Positions 49,825 through 57,997 of a stretch of DNA of 64,000 bases are shown here, in pieces. The notes under the pieces are model-generated. The model ran no database searches. It saw only the letters and a program-made list of their open reading frames with translations, and had not been told where the DNA came from. Numbering within the stretch: position 1 is the first letter of the stretch; every line of letters starts with the position of its first letter. Made by a program: the position numbers and the translations under genes. The stretch comes from Sinomonas notoginsengisoli. Lineage in GTDB: Bacteria; Actinomycetota; Actinomycetes; Actinomycetales; Micrococcaceae. Where the stretch lies: NCBI RefSeq assembly GCF_021554725.1, contig NZ_JAIZDP010000002.1, positions 248,001-312,000 of the forward strand, written 5' to 3'.

Positions 49825-50503
49825 GCAGGCCCCTTTCGATGATCGTGCGGACGTTGGGGTCCTGGAGGACCTCGACCCGGTGCCCGGGCGTGCAGACGAA
49901 GATGCGCCCGGCCCCCCACTCACGTGTCCAGATGGCTGGGGACGTGACTTCGCGGTGCCACGGGTCCCACGCACGGACCTTCTGCGTGGTCGTGGCGAGG
50001 ACGTCGATGTAGTCGTCGGCGAGAACCCAGTACTGCTCGGTCACGAGGTCGAAGTCTGAGATGCCGCGGGTGATCGAGTGCTCGGTGGCGGCCGGGAGCA
50101 TGTTCACGGTGTAGGGCACGTAGTTGTCGGACTGCTCGCCGATGCGCTCGTCGGGGTGTTTGCCCGGGTGGCACGCGAACTGGCCGCCGATGAGGTGCAG
50201 GTAGTCCGAGGTGTTGCGGTACGAGTCCGCGATCCCGCCGTGCCAGCCGGCGAGCCCCGTGCCGTGCTCGACCGCGGTTCGAAGGCCCTCGAACTCGTCC
50301 TTCTCGATCGTGGACATCGTCATGCACTGCATCACGAGGTCAACGGTGCCCATGTACTCGGCGTCCGCGTAGATTTTGGGCGATTCCTCGATGCGCACCT
50401 CGTACCCGTTAGCCCTCAGGTGGGGGATGAAGAGGTCTGTGGCCTGGACGGGCTGGTGGCCGTCCCAGCCCCCGCGCACCACGAGCGCGTTCTTCGTGGT
50501 CAT
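49808..50503 (-). CDS. ThuA-like (trehalose utilisation) domain protein
   Basis: A 231-residue protein of the ThuA family, a glutamine-amidotransferase-like fold. NALVVRGGWDGHQPVQATDL at the N terminus, GTGLAGWHGGIADSYRNTSD and IGGQFACHPGKHPDE are characteristic. ThuA proteins act with ThuB-type oxidoreductases in disaccharide catabolism through 3-keto sugars, and several are isomerases of such intermediates. ATG 50503 follows the epimerase-family gene stop with no gap. It sits between two Gfo/Idh enzymes, consistent with that pathway. Confidence 0.88.
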   Translation of the reverse strand: MTTKNALVVRGGWDGHQPVQATDLFIPHLRANGYEVRIEESPKIYADAEYMGTVDLVMQCMTMSTIEKDEFEGLRTAVEHGTGLAGWHGGIADSYRNTSDYLHLIGGQFACHPGKHPDERIGEQSDNYVPYTVNMLPAATEHSITRGISDFDLVTEQYWVLADDYIDVLATTTQKVRAWDPWHREVTSPAIWTREWGAGRIFVCTPGHRVEVLQDPNVRTIIERGLLWASR

Positions 50504-51517
50504 CTACTGGTTTCCTTTGCTGCTGAAGGCGGCGTCGAATGCCGCTGCGGGCGGGGCGATCTCGGCCAGACCGCGCACGAGAACGAGCGCCTGCGGGGCC
50601 CCGATGAGACGGTCCATGCCAGCGTCCTCCCATTCGATGCTCGTCGGTCCCTCGTAGCCGATCGCGTTGAGGGTGCGGAAGATCGGCTCCCACTGCACGT
50701 CCCCGTGCCCGGCGGTGACGAAGTCCCAGCCACGCCGCGGGTCTGCCCACGCGAGGTGGGAGCCGAGCCGGCCGTTGCGGCCGTTGAGCTGACGGATGGA
50801 TTCCTTGACGTGCACGTGGAAGATCTTCTCCGCGAAGTCCTGCAGGAACATGACAGGGTCGAGGTCCTGCCAGATGAAGTGCGAGGGATCGAAGTTGAGC
50901 CCGAACGACTCCCGGTCCCCGATGGCCTCGAGCGTGCGCTTGGCGGTCCAGTAGTCGTACGCGATCTCGGACGGGTGCACCTCTAGGGCGAACCGGACCC
51001 CGACCTCGTCGAAGACGTCCAGGATCGGGTTCCACCGGTCCGCGAAGTCCCGGTACCCGGCCTCGATCATCCCCTCCGGCACGGGCGGGAACATCGCCAC
51101 GGCCTTCCAGATCGAGGACCCCGTGAACCCCGTGACGGTCTTGACGCCGAGGCGGGCCGCGGCCCGGGCGGTGGCCTTCATGGCCTCGGCCGCGCGGGTG
51201 CGCACGCCCTCGGGCTCGCCGTCGCTCCACACCTCATCGGGGAGGATGCCGCGGTGCCGGGCGTCGATCGGGTCGTCGCACACGGCCTGGCCCGTGAGGT
51301 GGTTCGCGATCGCGTAGACCTTCAGGTCGTGCTTTTCCAGGATGTCCAGCCGGGTCTGGAGGTACGCGTCGTCCTCAGCGGCCCGCACCGGGTCGAGATG
51401 GTCGCCCCAGCAGGCGATCTCGAGCCCCTCGAAGCCCCACTCCCCCGCGAGCCGTGCGACCTCCTCGAAGGGCAGGTCGGCCCACTGGCCGGTGAAAAGC
51501 GTGATCGGTCTTGTCAC
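50504..51517 (-). CDS. Sugar phosphate isomerase/epimerase (xylose isomerase-like TIM barrel)
   Basis: A 337-residue AP-endonuclease-2-like TIM barrel. [47 protein letters not shown] (metal Glu), [17 protein letters not shown] (Asp/His) and HVHVKESIR (His) define the family of sugar and keto-sugar isomerases. The GTG start with AGGAGC nearby gives the standard N terminus. Operon neighbours suggest action on an oxidised sugar. Product not predictable. Confidence 0.9.
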   Translation of the reverse strand: MTRPITLFTGQWADLPFEEVARLAGEWGFEGLEIACWGDHLDPVRAAEDDAYLQTRLDILEKHDLKVYAIANHLTGQAVCDDPIDARHRGILPDEVWSDGEPEGVRTRAAEAMKATARAAARLGVKTVTGFTGSSIWKAVAMFPPVPEGMIEAGYRDFADRWNPILDVFDEVGVRFALEVHPSEIAYDYWTAKRTLEAIGDRESFGLNFDPSHFIWQDLDPVMFLQDFAEKIFHVHVKESIRQLNGRNGRLGSHLAWADPRRGWDFVTAGHGDVQWEPIFRTLNAIGYEGPTSIEWEDAGMDRLIGAPQALVLVRGLAEIAPPAAAFDAAFSSKGNQ

Positions 51518-51526
51518 GGGATGCTC

Positions 51527-52702
51527 CTAAACCTTGGTCCAGCGTGATTCGTCCGCGGCGCTCGTCTCGACGGCCTCCAGGACGCGCTGGACCTGGAGCG
51601 CGTCGGTGAACGACGGCGTGGGCTGCTTCCCGGCGGCGATCGCCTCGACGAGGTCCACCACCTGGTGCGTGAACGCGTGCTCGTAGCCGAGTCCGTGCCC
51701 GACCGGCCACCAGTGCGCGGTGTAGGGGTGCTCGGGCTCGGTGACCTGGATCTTCCGGAAGCCGGCGTTCGGCTCGTCAGCCGCGCCGTAGAACCACAGC
51801 GAGTTCATATCCTCGAAGTCGAACGCGAGCGAGGCCTTCGAGCCGTTCAGCTCCAGCCGCATCGCGTTCTTCCTGCCGAGGGCGAACCTCGTCGCCTCGA
51901 AGACCCCGACCGCGCCGCCGTCGAGCCGCGCCGAGAAGATCGCGGCGTCGTCGACCGTCACCGGTCCCTTCGGCCCCCCGGCGGCCCCCGCCCCGCCCAG
52001 GCCGACGAAGTCCCCGCCCAGGGGCCGCTCCTTCACGAACGTCTCCAGCAGCGCCGAGACGCCGGTGATGCTCTGCCCGCTGATCCACTGGGCCGCGTCG
52101 ATGATGTGTGCGCCGATGTCTCCGAGCGAGCCTGAACCGGACTTCGACTTGTCGAGCCGCCAAGTCAGCGGCGCGTTCTCGTCCGTGAGCCAGTCCTGGA
52201 GGTACTGAGCCCGCACATGCCGGAGCTGCCCTAGCGCGCCGGAGTCCACAAGCCTCTTCGCGAGGGACAGGGCCGGGGTCCGCCGGTAGGAGAACCCGCA
52301 CATCGCGAACACCCCGCGGGACACGGCCGCGTCGGCGGCCGCCGCCATCCGCTCCGCCTCCGCCACCGAGTTCGCGAGCGGCTTCTCGCACAGCACATGC
52401 TTGCCCGCCTCGAGAGCGGCGACGGCGATCTCCTCGTGTGTGTCGCCGGGCGTGCAGATGTCGATCAGGTCGATGTCGTCCCGCTCGATCAGTCGTCGCC
52501 ACTCAGTCTCGGCGGAGTGCCACCCAAGCTTCTCCGCGGCCGCCGACACACGCTCCGGGTCTCGCCCAGCCACCGAGGCCATCACCGGCGCCAGCGGAAG
52601 GTCGAAGAACCGCGGCGCGGTCCGCCATGCCTGCGAGTGGGCCGCGCCCATGAAGGCGTACCCCACCATCCCCACACGCACGGGCCTCGCCCGGGCGCTC
52701 AC
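51527..52702 (-). CDS. Gfo/Idh/MocA family oxidoreductase
   Basis: A 391-residue NAD(P)-dependent oxidoreductase, different from the other in the operon. VRVGMVGYAFMGAAHSQAWR is the Rossmann start, DICTPGDTHEEIAVAALEAG and LCEKPLANS (EKP lysine) follow, and SGSLGDIGAHIIDAAQWISG is the catalytic Asp/His helix. Resembles ThuB/inositol-dehydrogenase-like enzymes. GTG 52702 overlaps the permease stop (GTGA). Probably catalyses the first oxidation of the imported sugar. Confidence 0.92.
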   Translation of the reverse strand: MSARARPVRVGMVGYAFMGAAHSQAWRTAPRFFDLPLAPVMASVAGRDPERVSAAAEKLGWHSAETEWRRLIERDDIDLIDICTPGDTHEEIAVAALEAGKHVLCEKPLANSVAEAERMAAAADAAVSRGVFAMCGFSYRRTPALSLAKRLVDSGALGQLRHVRAQYLQDWLTDENAPLTWRLDKSKSGSGSLGDIGAHIIDAAQWISGQSITGVSALLETFVKERPLGGDFVGLGGAGAAGGPKGPVTVDDAAIFSARLDGGAVGVFEATRFALGRKNAMRLELNGSKASLAFDFEDMNSLWFYGAADEPNAGFRKIQVTEPEHPYTAHWWPVGHGLGYEHAFTHQVVDLVEAIAAGKQPTPSFTDALQVQRVLEAVETSAADESRWTKV

Positions 52703-53601
52703 TTGCTGAATCCCGCGGTGAGGCCGCTCAGCAGCTGGCGGCGAGCAACAACGTAGATGACCAGGAGCGGGAGCGTCGCGAGCACCACTGAAGCGAGCAC
52801 GGCTGGGATGTTAGCGGTGAACTCGCCCTGGAACGTCCACAGGGACAGGGGCAGGACCCGCGTGGACGGGCTCTGGGTGAGGATGAGCGGGAAGAGGAAG
52901 CCGTTCCAGACGTGGAGCGCGTCGTAGATGCCCACGGTCACCACGGCCGGCTTGACGAGCGGGAACGCGAGACGCCACATCATGGTCCAGTCGCTGCACC
53001 CGTCCAACCGCATCGATTCGAACAGCTCGTTCGGAACGTCGCGCATGAAATTCGCGAGGATCAGGACCGAGATCGGGATGGCGAAGGCGATCGAGGGCAG
53101 CATGAGCGCAAGCAGGGTGTCATACATGTGCGCCCTCGTGATCATCCAGTAGATGGGGATGATCGTGGCGTGCAGCGGAATGGCGAGGCCCAGCAGGAAC
53201 AGCTTATTGGTGACGTTCAAGAACCAGCCCCTGCCCCGCACAATCGCGTAGGCCGCCATGAACGAGACGAACAGGGTGGGGACCACGCTGCCAATGGTGA
53301 CGATCAGGCTGTTGGTGAAGTACTGGACAAAGTTGTTCTCGAGCACCAGCTGGTAGTTCGCCAGTGTCGGCTCGGTGGGCGGGGCCATCGGATTGGCGGT
53401 GAAGAAGCCGGCCTGGTCCTTCAGGCTCGTGATCACCACGTAGTAGATGGGCAGGATGATGATCGCGAGCCAGAGCCAGCCGCCGAGGCCGCCGAGGACG
53501 TTCGGTCGGAACCTGCCGGGGCCCTTGGGAGGGGTCCCTGCACGTTGGCGGCGGCCTGCGCGCGCCACCGGGGGGACGGGGAGTTGGGTGGTGGAAGCCA
53601 T
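52699..53601 (-). CDS. ABC sugar transporter permease (MalG/UgpE-type)
   Basis: A 300-residue inner-membrane permease with six helices. The EAA loop is visible as NELFESMRLDGCSDWTMMWR followed by LAFPLVKPAVVTVGIYDALH, which docks the ATPase. YYVVITSLKD is the usual first-helix end. The ATG overlaps the upstream permease stop by one base. No ATP-binding gene is in the operon, so a shared MsiK-type ATPase must be supplied elsewhere, as in other actinobacteria. Confidence 0.93.
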   Translation of the reverse strand: MASTTQLPVPPVARAGRRQRAGTPPKGPGRFRPNVLGGLGGWLWLAIIILPIYYVVITSLKDQAGFFTANPMAPPTEPTLANYQLVLENNFVQYFTNSLIVTIGSVVPTLFVSFMAAYAIVRGRGWFLNVTNKLFLLGLAIPLHATIIPIYWMITRAHMYDTLLALMLPSIAFAIPISVLILANFMRDVPNELFESMRLDGCSDWTMMWRLAFPLVKPAVVTVGIYDALHVWNGFLFPLILTQSPSTRVLPLSLWTFQGEFTANIPAVLASVVLATLPLLVIYVVARRQLLSGLTAGFSK

Positions 53602-54503
53602 CAGGCACCTTCCAATTGGCTCGCACTCGCGTTCTTGCCTCCGAGGCGCTGCAGGAGCAGGGCCAGGGCGAGGCCGATGACGACGAGGATGACGCCGAGC
53701 GCGCTGGCCGCGCCCATGTCGTTGGCCTTGAAGCCGGTCAGGTACATGTGCAGGGGCAGGAGACGGGTCGAGTAGCCGGGGCCGCCCGCCGTGAGGACGA
53801 ATACAAGGTCGAAGTAGGCGAGGGACCCCAGCACCATCAGCGTCGAGGAAGTGATGATCGTGTACTTCAGCTGCGGGAGCGTGATGTGCAGGAACTGCTT
53901 CACCCGTCCGGCGCCGTCGATCTGCGCGGCCTCGTAGAACGAGGTAGGGATCTGGCGGACACCGCCTTGGTAGATCAGCGTGTGGAACGGCACGAACTGC
54001 CACGCGATGACGAAGACGACGACGAACAGCACCAGGTCCGAGTTGCCCAACCAGTCCTGGGCGAGGGCGGGCAACCCGAAACCCGGGCCGACCCCGAAGT
54101 TCGGGTCGAGCAGGGCCTTGTAGGCGATCGCCACGGCCGCCGAGGACAGCAGGAGCGGCATGAAGTAGAGGACCGCGAGGGCAGCCCGGTATTTCTGGCC
54201 GCCAGCTGTGAAAACACCGAGCAGGAGGCTGATGGGTGCCTGGACGATGAAGGAGAAGAACATGATCTTCGCGGTCACGCAGAGGGCGTTGAGCGTGAGC
54301 TCGTCCGTGAGGACGCGTGTCCAGCTGGACACGCCGTCGAACGTTATCTCGCTCAGCCCGTTCCAGCGGGTGAAGCTCAGGGCGACAACGCCGATGAGCG
54401 GGAGGATGGCGAAGACCAGGAAGAACACGAGAGCCGGAACGGCGAGCCAACCCGACGGGCCCTTCTCGCGGGCCCGTCGGGAGACGAGGGTTGTCAGAGC
54501 CAC
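53601..54503 (-). CDS. ABC sugar transporter permease (MalF/UgpA-type)
   Basis: A 300-residue permease with six helices. SFTRWNGLSEITFDGVSSWT is the family's periplasmic segment, and the EAA loop is in IPTSFYEAAQIDGAGRVKQF then LHITLPQLKYTIITSST. Second permease of the carbohydrate importer. The start lies ten bases after the substrate-binding-protein stop; its stop is shared with the next start. Same operon as binding protein and catabolic enzymes. Confidence 0.93.
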   Translation of the reverse strand: MALTTLVSRRAREKGPSGWLAVPALVFFLVFAILPLIGVVALSFTRWNGLSEITFDGVSSWTRVLTDELTLNALCVTAKIMFFSFIVQAPISLLLGVFTAGGQKYRAALAVLYFMPLLLSSAAVAIAYKALLDPNFGVGPGFGLPALAQDWLGNSDLVLFVVVFVIAWQFVPFHTLIYQGGVRQIPTSFYEAAQIDGAGRVKQFLHITLPQLKYTIITSSTLMVLGSLAYFDLVFVLTAGGPGYSTRLLPLHMYLTGFKANDMGAASALGVILVVIGLALALLLQRLGGKNASASQLEGA

Positions 54504-54513
54504 GGTGAAGCGC

Positions 54514-55821
54514 CTACTTGCCGATCGTCGCGTTCATCGAGGAAACGAACTGCTCGGAGGTGATCTTCTTCAGGAAGATCTGGTCCAGGTTGGAGAGCAT
54601 GGCGTCGCCCTGGGCCGGGCTCAGCGCCTGGTCCCAGGAGAGGGTGAAGCTCGGCGCGTTCTTGGCCAGGCCGTAGACGAAGGTCAGGAAGTCCTTGTCG
54701 GGCGAAGCCTCGAGCTTGCCCTCAACCCCCTTGATCACCGGGACCGCACCGGAGTTGATGAGATCCTGCGTGTTCTCCTCGTTGAACATGCCGTCCTTGA
54801 TGTAGTTCTGCGCAGTCTTCTTCTGGGCATCAGTGGCCTTGGAGGACACGGACCAGAAGTTGGACGGGTTGCCCACGATGTCCTTCGGGTCCCCAGCGCC
54901 GCCACCGACCGTCGGGAAGGTGACGAAGCCGAGCTTGCCGCTCTTGACGAAGTCGGCCGCATCCTTCTTCATGCCCTGGTAGATCCAGCCGCCCTGCAGG
55001 ATCATCGCCGCCTTGCCGGTGTACAGCAGGGCCTGGTCGGCGTTGCTGTCCGCGGCGATGGAGGAGAAGCCGTTGACGAAGCCACCGGCGTCCACCAGCT
55101 GCTGGATCTTGGTGAGGGCCTCGGTGACCGCGGGATGCGACCACGCGTTGGGCTTGTTGGCTGCAATGTCGGCGAAGACCTGTGGGCCACCGATGCGCTC
55201 CACGAGGTACTCGAGCCACATCAGGTCAGGCCACTTCGATTGCCCCCCAAGGGAGAACGGGGCGATCCCGGCATCCTTGAACTTCGGCACGAGGGCCATC
55301 AGCTCGTCCCAGGTCTTGGGTGGCTGCGCCCCCACCTTCGCGAAGACGTCCTTATTGAAGTACAGGACGACCGGCTGGGTGTTGTTGTTCGGCACCGCGT
55401 AGGTCTTGCCGTTCACTTGGCCGTTCTTGAGCACCGAGGGCAGGTAGCGGTCCTTCACCTGCGGGTTCTGGTCGAGGAAGCCGGTGAGGTCATCGACCTG
55501 GCCGGCGTCCACGTAGGACTTCAGCACGCCGCCGCCCCAACCGTAGATGAAGGTGGGGCCTTGGCCTGCGCCGACAGCCGTGCGGACCTTGGTCTTGTAC
55601 GCATCGTTGGCGAAGAAGTCGAGCTTGATGGTCTGGTCGCTGTGGGCCTTGTTCCACGAGTCCGCAGACTTCTGCAGGGATGCCTGGTTTCCACCCGTGA
55701 GGCCCCACATGGTGGCGGCGTCCCCGCCGCCGGGGCCAGCGGAGCCGCAGGCAACGAGGGACAGGGCCAGTGCCGCGGCGGGGATGGCCGTCGCGGCCGT
55801 GCGCAATTTCCGAATGTTCAT
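54514..55821 (-). CDS. Extracellular sugar-binding lipoprotein of an ABC importer
   Basis: A 435-residue solute-binding protein. The signal peptide (MNIRKLRTAATAIPAAALAL) ends in a lipobox SLVAC with lipidated Cys25. Typical cluster-1 features are SADSWNKAHSDQTIKLDFFA, GPTFIYGWGGGVLKSYVDAG and MILQGGWIYQGMKKD. ATG 55821 has GGAAG five bases upstream; ATG 55836 is a poorer alternative. First gene of the eight-gene operon controlled by LacI. Sugar not predictable; enzymes suggest a disaccharide or keto-sugar precursor. Confidence 0.92.
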   Translation of the reverse strand: MNIRKLRTAATAIPAAALALSLVACGSAGPGGGDAATMWGLTGGNQASLQKSADSWNKAHSDQTIKLDFFANDAYKTKVRTAVGAGQGPTFIYGWGGGVLKSYVDAGQVDDLTGFLDQNPQVKDRYLPSVLKNGQVNGKTYAVPNNNTQPVVLYFNKDVFAKVGAQPPKTWDELMALVPKFKDAGIAPFSLGGQSKWPDLMWLEYLVERIGGPQVFADIAANKPNAWSHPAVTEALTKIQQLVDAGGFVNGFSSIAADSNADQALLYTGKAAMILQGGWIYQGMKKDAADFVKSGKLGFVTFPTVGGGAGDPKDIVGNPSNFWSVSSKATDAQKKTAQNYIKDGMFNEENTQDLINSGAVPVIKGVEGKLEASPDKDFLTFVYGLAKNAPSFTLSWDQALSPAQGDAMLSNLDQIFLKKITSEQFVSSMNATIGK

Positions 55822-55869
55822 GGTCTTCCGTTTCATCCTCAGGGGTCGTCACTGACCGCAAGGCTTCGA

Positions 55870-56027
55870 AATCTTTCGAATTAGTTTCGGCGTGCACTGC
55901 CACGCTAAACGGTGACATGGGTCACGGTCAACGGGAAAAGCCGAGAAAGTTCAGGAGCTTGACGAACCAACACTTGACCTGAGGCGCTTCTCCCTACAGA
56001 CTGGACGACGAAACATTTCGAAAGATT
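55870..56027. promoter_or_regulatory. Two LacI-type operators in the divergent region
   Basis: AATCTTTCGAATT (55870-55882) and ATTTCGAAAGATT (56015-56027) are the same 13-base pattern in opposite orientation, each built around TTCGAA. The second lies ten bases before the lacI start, the first near the binding-protein gene. Two sites about 145 bases apart would allow looping repression of both genes. Confidence 0.75.
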
Positions 56028-56036
56028 GGTGGGCTG

Positions 56037-57089
56037 ATGGCGACCGCGACAAAGGCCGGAACCAAACCCACACTTGCGGAAGTCGCCCGGCTTGTAGGCG
56101 TTTCAGCACCTACCGTCTCCAAGGTGGTCAACGGTCGCAATGACGTCGCCCCGGAGACGCGGGCCAAGGTGTTGGCCGCGCTGGCGCAGATCGGGTATGC
56201 GTCGCCGGCCCAGCGTCGCGTGGCAACGCCGGGACCGGACGTGGTCGAGGTGGCCTTCGACGCCCTGACCTCGGCCTACAACACGGATGTGCTCACGGGA
56301 ATCCTCGAGTATGCCGCCCTCACCGGCGTCGAAGTATTGGTCAGCATTACCGGCGGAGCCTCCCACACGGGACTAGGTCCTCAACCGCGCGCCCAGAGGA
56401 TGCTCGACCAGGGTCGCGCAGGTTTGATCGTCGTGACCTCGGCCTTCAGCCAGGCGCAGCTGTCGGCCTTTCGCAGGCACGGGATCCCGGTCGTCGTCAT
56501 CGACCCACAGAACCCTCCGCCCCCGGACGTGGTCAGCGTGGGAGCCACGAACTGGGCAGGCGGCAAGGCCGCAGCCGAACACCTGCTGGAACTGGGCCAC
56601 GAGAGGATCGGGTATCTCGGCGGTCCAGAGGGGGCAGAGTGCAACCAGGCCCGCCTGCACGGCTACATGTCGGTTCTGATGTCCCGCGGGATTGACGTGA
56701 AGCCGGAGTACATCGTGCACGGAAAATTCCGCATCGAGCAGGGCATCGAGGGGCTGAAGCGGCTGCTCTCGCTCCCGGAACGGCCAACGGCGATCTTCGC
56801 TGCCAGCGACAGCATCGCCGTCGGCGTGCTGCGCGAGGCGCATCTTCAGGGGATACGAGTTCCCGAGGACCTGAGCCTGGTGGGTTTCGACGGCACCGCT
56901 CAGGCGGAGGACTCGGTGCCAGCGCTCACGTCGGTCTCACAGCCGCTTCAGGAGATGGGGCGGTCGGCACTCCGCTCGGTCCTGCGTCAGGCCCACGGGG
57001 AGCCACTCGACTCCCATCGCGTCGAACTGGCGACCGAACTCGTGGTGCGCGAGTCCACCGCCCCTCCCGCCGCATTGCCAGCGGCCTAG
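56037..57089 (+). CDS. LacI family transcriptional regulator
   Basis: A 350-residue repressor. The HTH and hinge are at the N terminus (TLAEVARLVGVSAPTVSKVV, then NGRNDVAPETRAKVLAALAQ); the sugar-binding domain has VVVIDPQNPPPPDVVSVGAT and GHERIGYLGGPEGAECNQAR, with SLVGFDGTAQAEDSVPALTS typical of the C-terminal lobe. Divergent from the ABC importer operon with matching operators, so the imported sugar or a product is the likely inducer. Weak GGTGGG before the ATG. Confidence 0.93.
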   Translation: MATATKAGTKPTLAEVARLVGVSAPTVSKVVNGRNDVAPETRAKVLAALAQIGYASPAQRRVATPGPDVVEVAFDALTSAYNTDVLTGILEYAALTGVEVLVSITGGASHTGLGPQPRAQRMLDQGRAGLIVVTSAFSQAQLSAFRRHGIPVVVIDPQNPPPPDVVSVGATNWAGGKAAAEHLLELGHERIGYLGGPEGAECNQARLHGYMSVLMSRGIDVKPEYIVHGKFRIEQGIEGLKRLLSLPERPTAIFAASDSIAVGVLREAHLQGIRVPEDLSLVGFDGTAQAEDSVPALTSVSQPLQEMGRSALRSVLRQAHGEPLDSHRVELATELVVRESTAPPAALPAA

Positions 57090-57285
57090 GGTCTGCGGCA
57101 CGGATAGGAGGCATCGGGCCTGCGTCGATGTGTGAGGCCGCTGCACGGATGTGCACTATCCGGGAAAAGGTTCGTGACAACGCGGCTCATGACTCGGGCC
57201 CCTCTCTGATCCGCCCACAGCCGTAAGCCTAGGCCACCCGTTGTCCCGGCTGTCGCGCAAACCATCGTTTCCCTCCCAGGCCCGG

Positions 57286-57687
57286 CTAATCGTCCCGGCC
57301 CTCCCGCCGCAGCCGCTCCATCTCCCGCCGGTCCTTCTTGGTGGGCCGGCCAGCACCGCGGTCGCGCTGGGGGAGCCCGAGGAACGGCGCGGGCGGCCGC
57401 TCGGGCGTGTGGTCCGTGTAGCACCGCGACGCCGCCTCCGCCCCGACGCGCTTGACGATGAGCACGTGCACCTCCAAGATTCGCTCGAACCCCGGCTGCC
57501 GGAGGCGGATCGTGTCCCCCGGAACGACGGTCTGGGACGCCTTGACTGGATTGCCATTGAGCCTTACATGCCCCGCGCGGCATGCTGCAGTCGCGGCGGA
57601 GCGGGTCTTGAAGGCGCGCACCGCCCAGAGCCAGGAGTCGATGCGGACGGCCGAGGAAACACTGGCTGGCGCGTGGGAAAGGGGCAT
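57286..57687 (-). CDS. RNA-binding S4 domain protein (HslR/Hsp15-like)
   Basis: A 133-residue cytosolic protein. The S4 RNA-binding domain is residues about 15-60: IDSWLWAVRAFKTRSAATAA, then CRAGHVRLNGNPVKASQTVV. The tail is highly charged (KKDRREMERLRREGRDD). Hsp15 homologues recycle stalled 50S subunits with attached peptidyl-tRNA. ATG 57687 gives a standard N terminus; upstream in-frame ATGs are possible but lack sites. Monocistronic, with a 196-base gap to lacI that contains no gene. Confidence 0.88.
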   Translation of the reverse strand: MPLSHAPASVSSAVRIDSWLWAVRAFKTRSAATAACRAGHVRLNGNPVKASQTVVPGDTIRLRQPGFERILEVHVLIVKRVGAEAASRCYTDHTPERPPAPFLGLPQRDRGAGRPTKKDRREMERLRREGRDD

Positions 57688-57751
57688 GGTGCCCAGCATC
57701 TTACCGGCGTATCGTCGTGTGCACCGGGGGGATGACCAAAGGAGCTCAGAC

Positions 57752-57898
57752 ATGCCTGACAAGCAGCCTCACCAGCCCGAAACCCACAAAAAGCCGTCCA
57801 AGTCCTTGAAGGAGCAGCGCGCGGTGAAGAAGGCGAAGAGGGCCGTCGCCCTTGACGCGGATCCCGTGGCGCATCTGCGCAAGCCGCGCAGCAAGTAG
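57752..57898 (+). CDS. Small basic hypothetical protein
   Basis: A 48-residue protein rich in Lys, Arg and His (PDKQPHQPETHKKPSKSLKE, then QRAVKKAKRAVALDADPVAH and LRKPRSK). AAAGGAG at 57738-57744 lies at a good distance from the ATG and third positions are G/C-rich, so it is probably real. No family is recognised; the basic character suggests nucleic-acid contact. It is divergent from the S4 gene and convergent with the UDG-like gene across a strong hairpin. Confidence 0.6.
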   Translation: MPDKQPHQPETHKKPSKSLKEQRAVKKAKRAVALDADPVAHLRKPRSK

Positions 57899-57927
57899 GG
57901 CTTGAAGAAGTAGCCCCGACAGGGCAG

Positions 57928-57965
57928 GGCGGACGACGCCGGCCAAGTGGCCGCCGTCGTCCGCC
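57928..57965. terminator. Bidirectional terminator hairpin
   Basis: GGCGGACGACG (57928-57938) pairs perfectly with CGTCGTCCGCC (57955-57965), and the interior GGCC-AAGT-GGCC extends the stem. It lies between convergent genes (small basic protein and UDG-like protein), so it can serve both strands. A short pyrimidine run (TCCTTGCTCT) follows on the plus strand. Confidence 0.8.
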
Positions 57966-57997
57966 TCCTTGCTCTGGGGTGCTTTCGAAAAGGCCCT

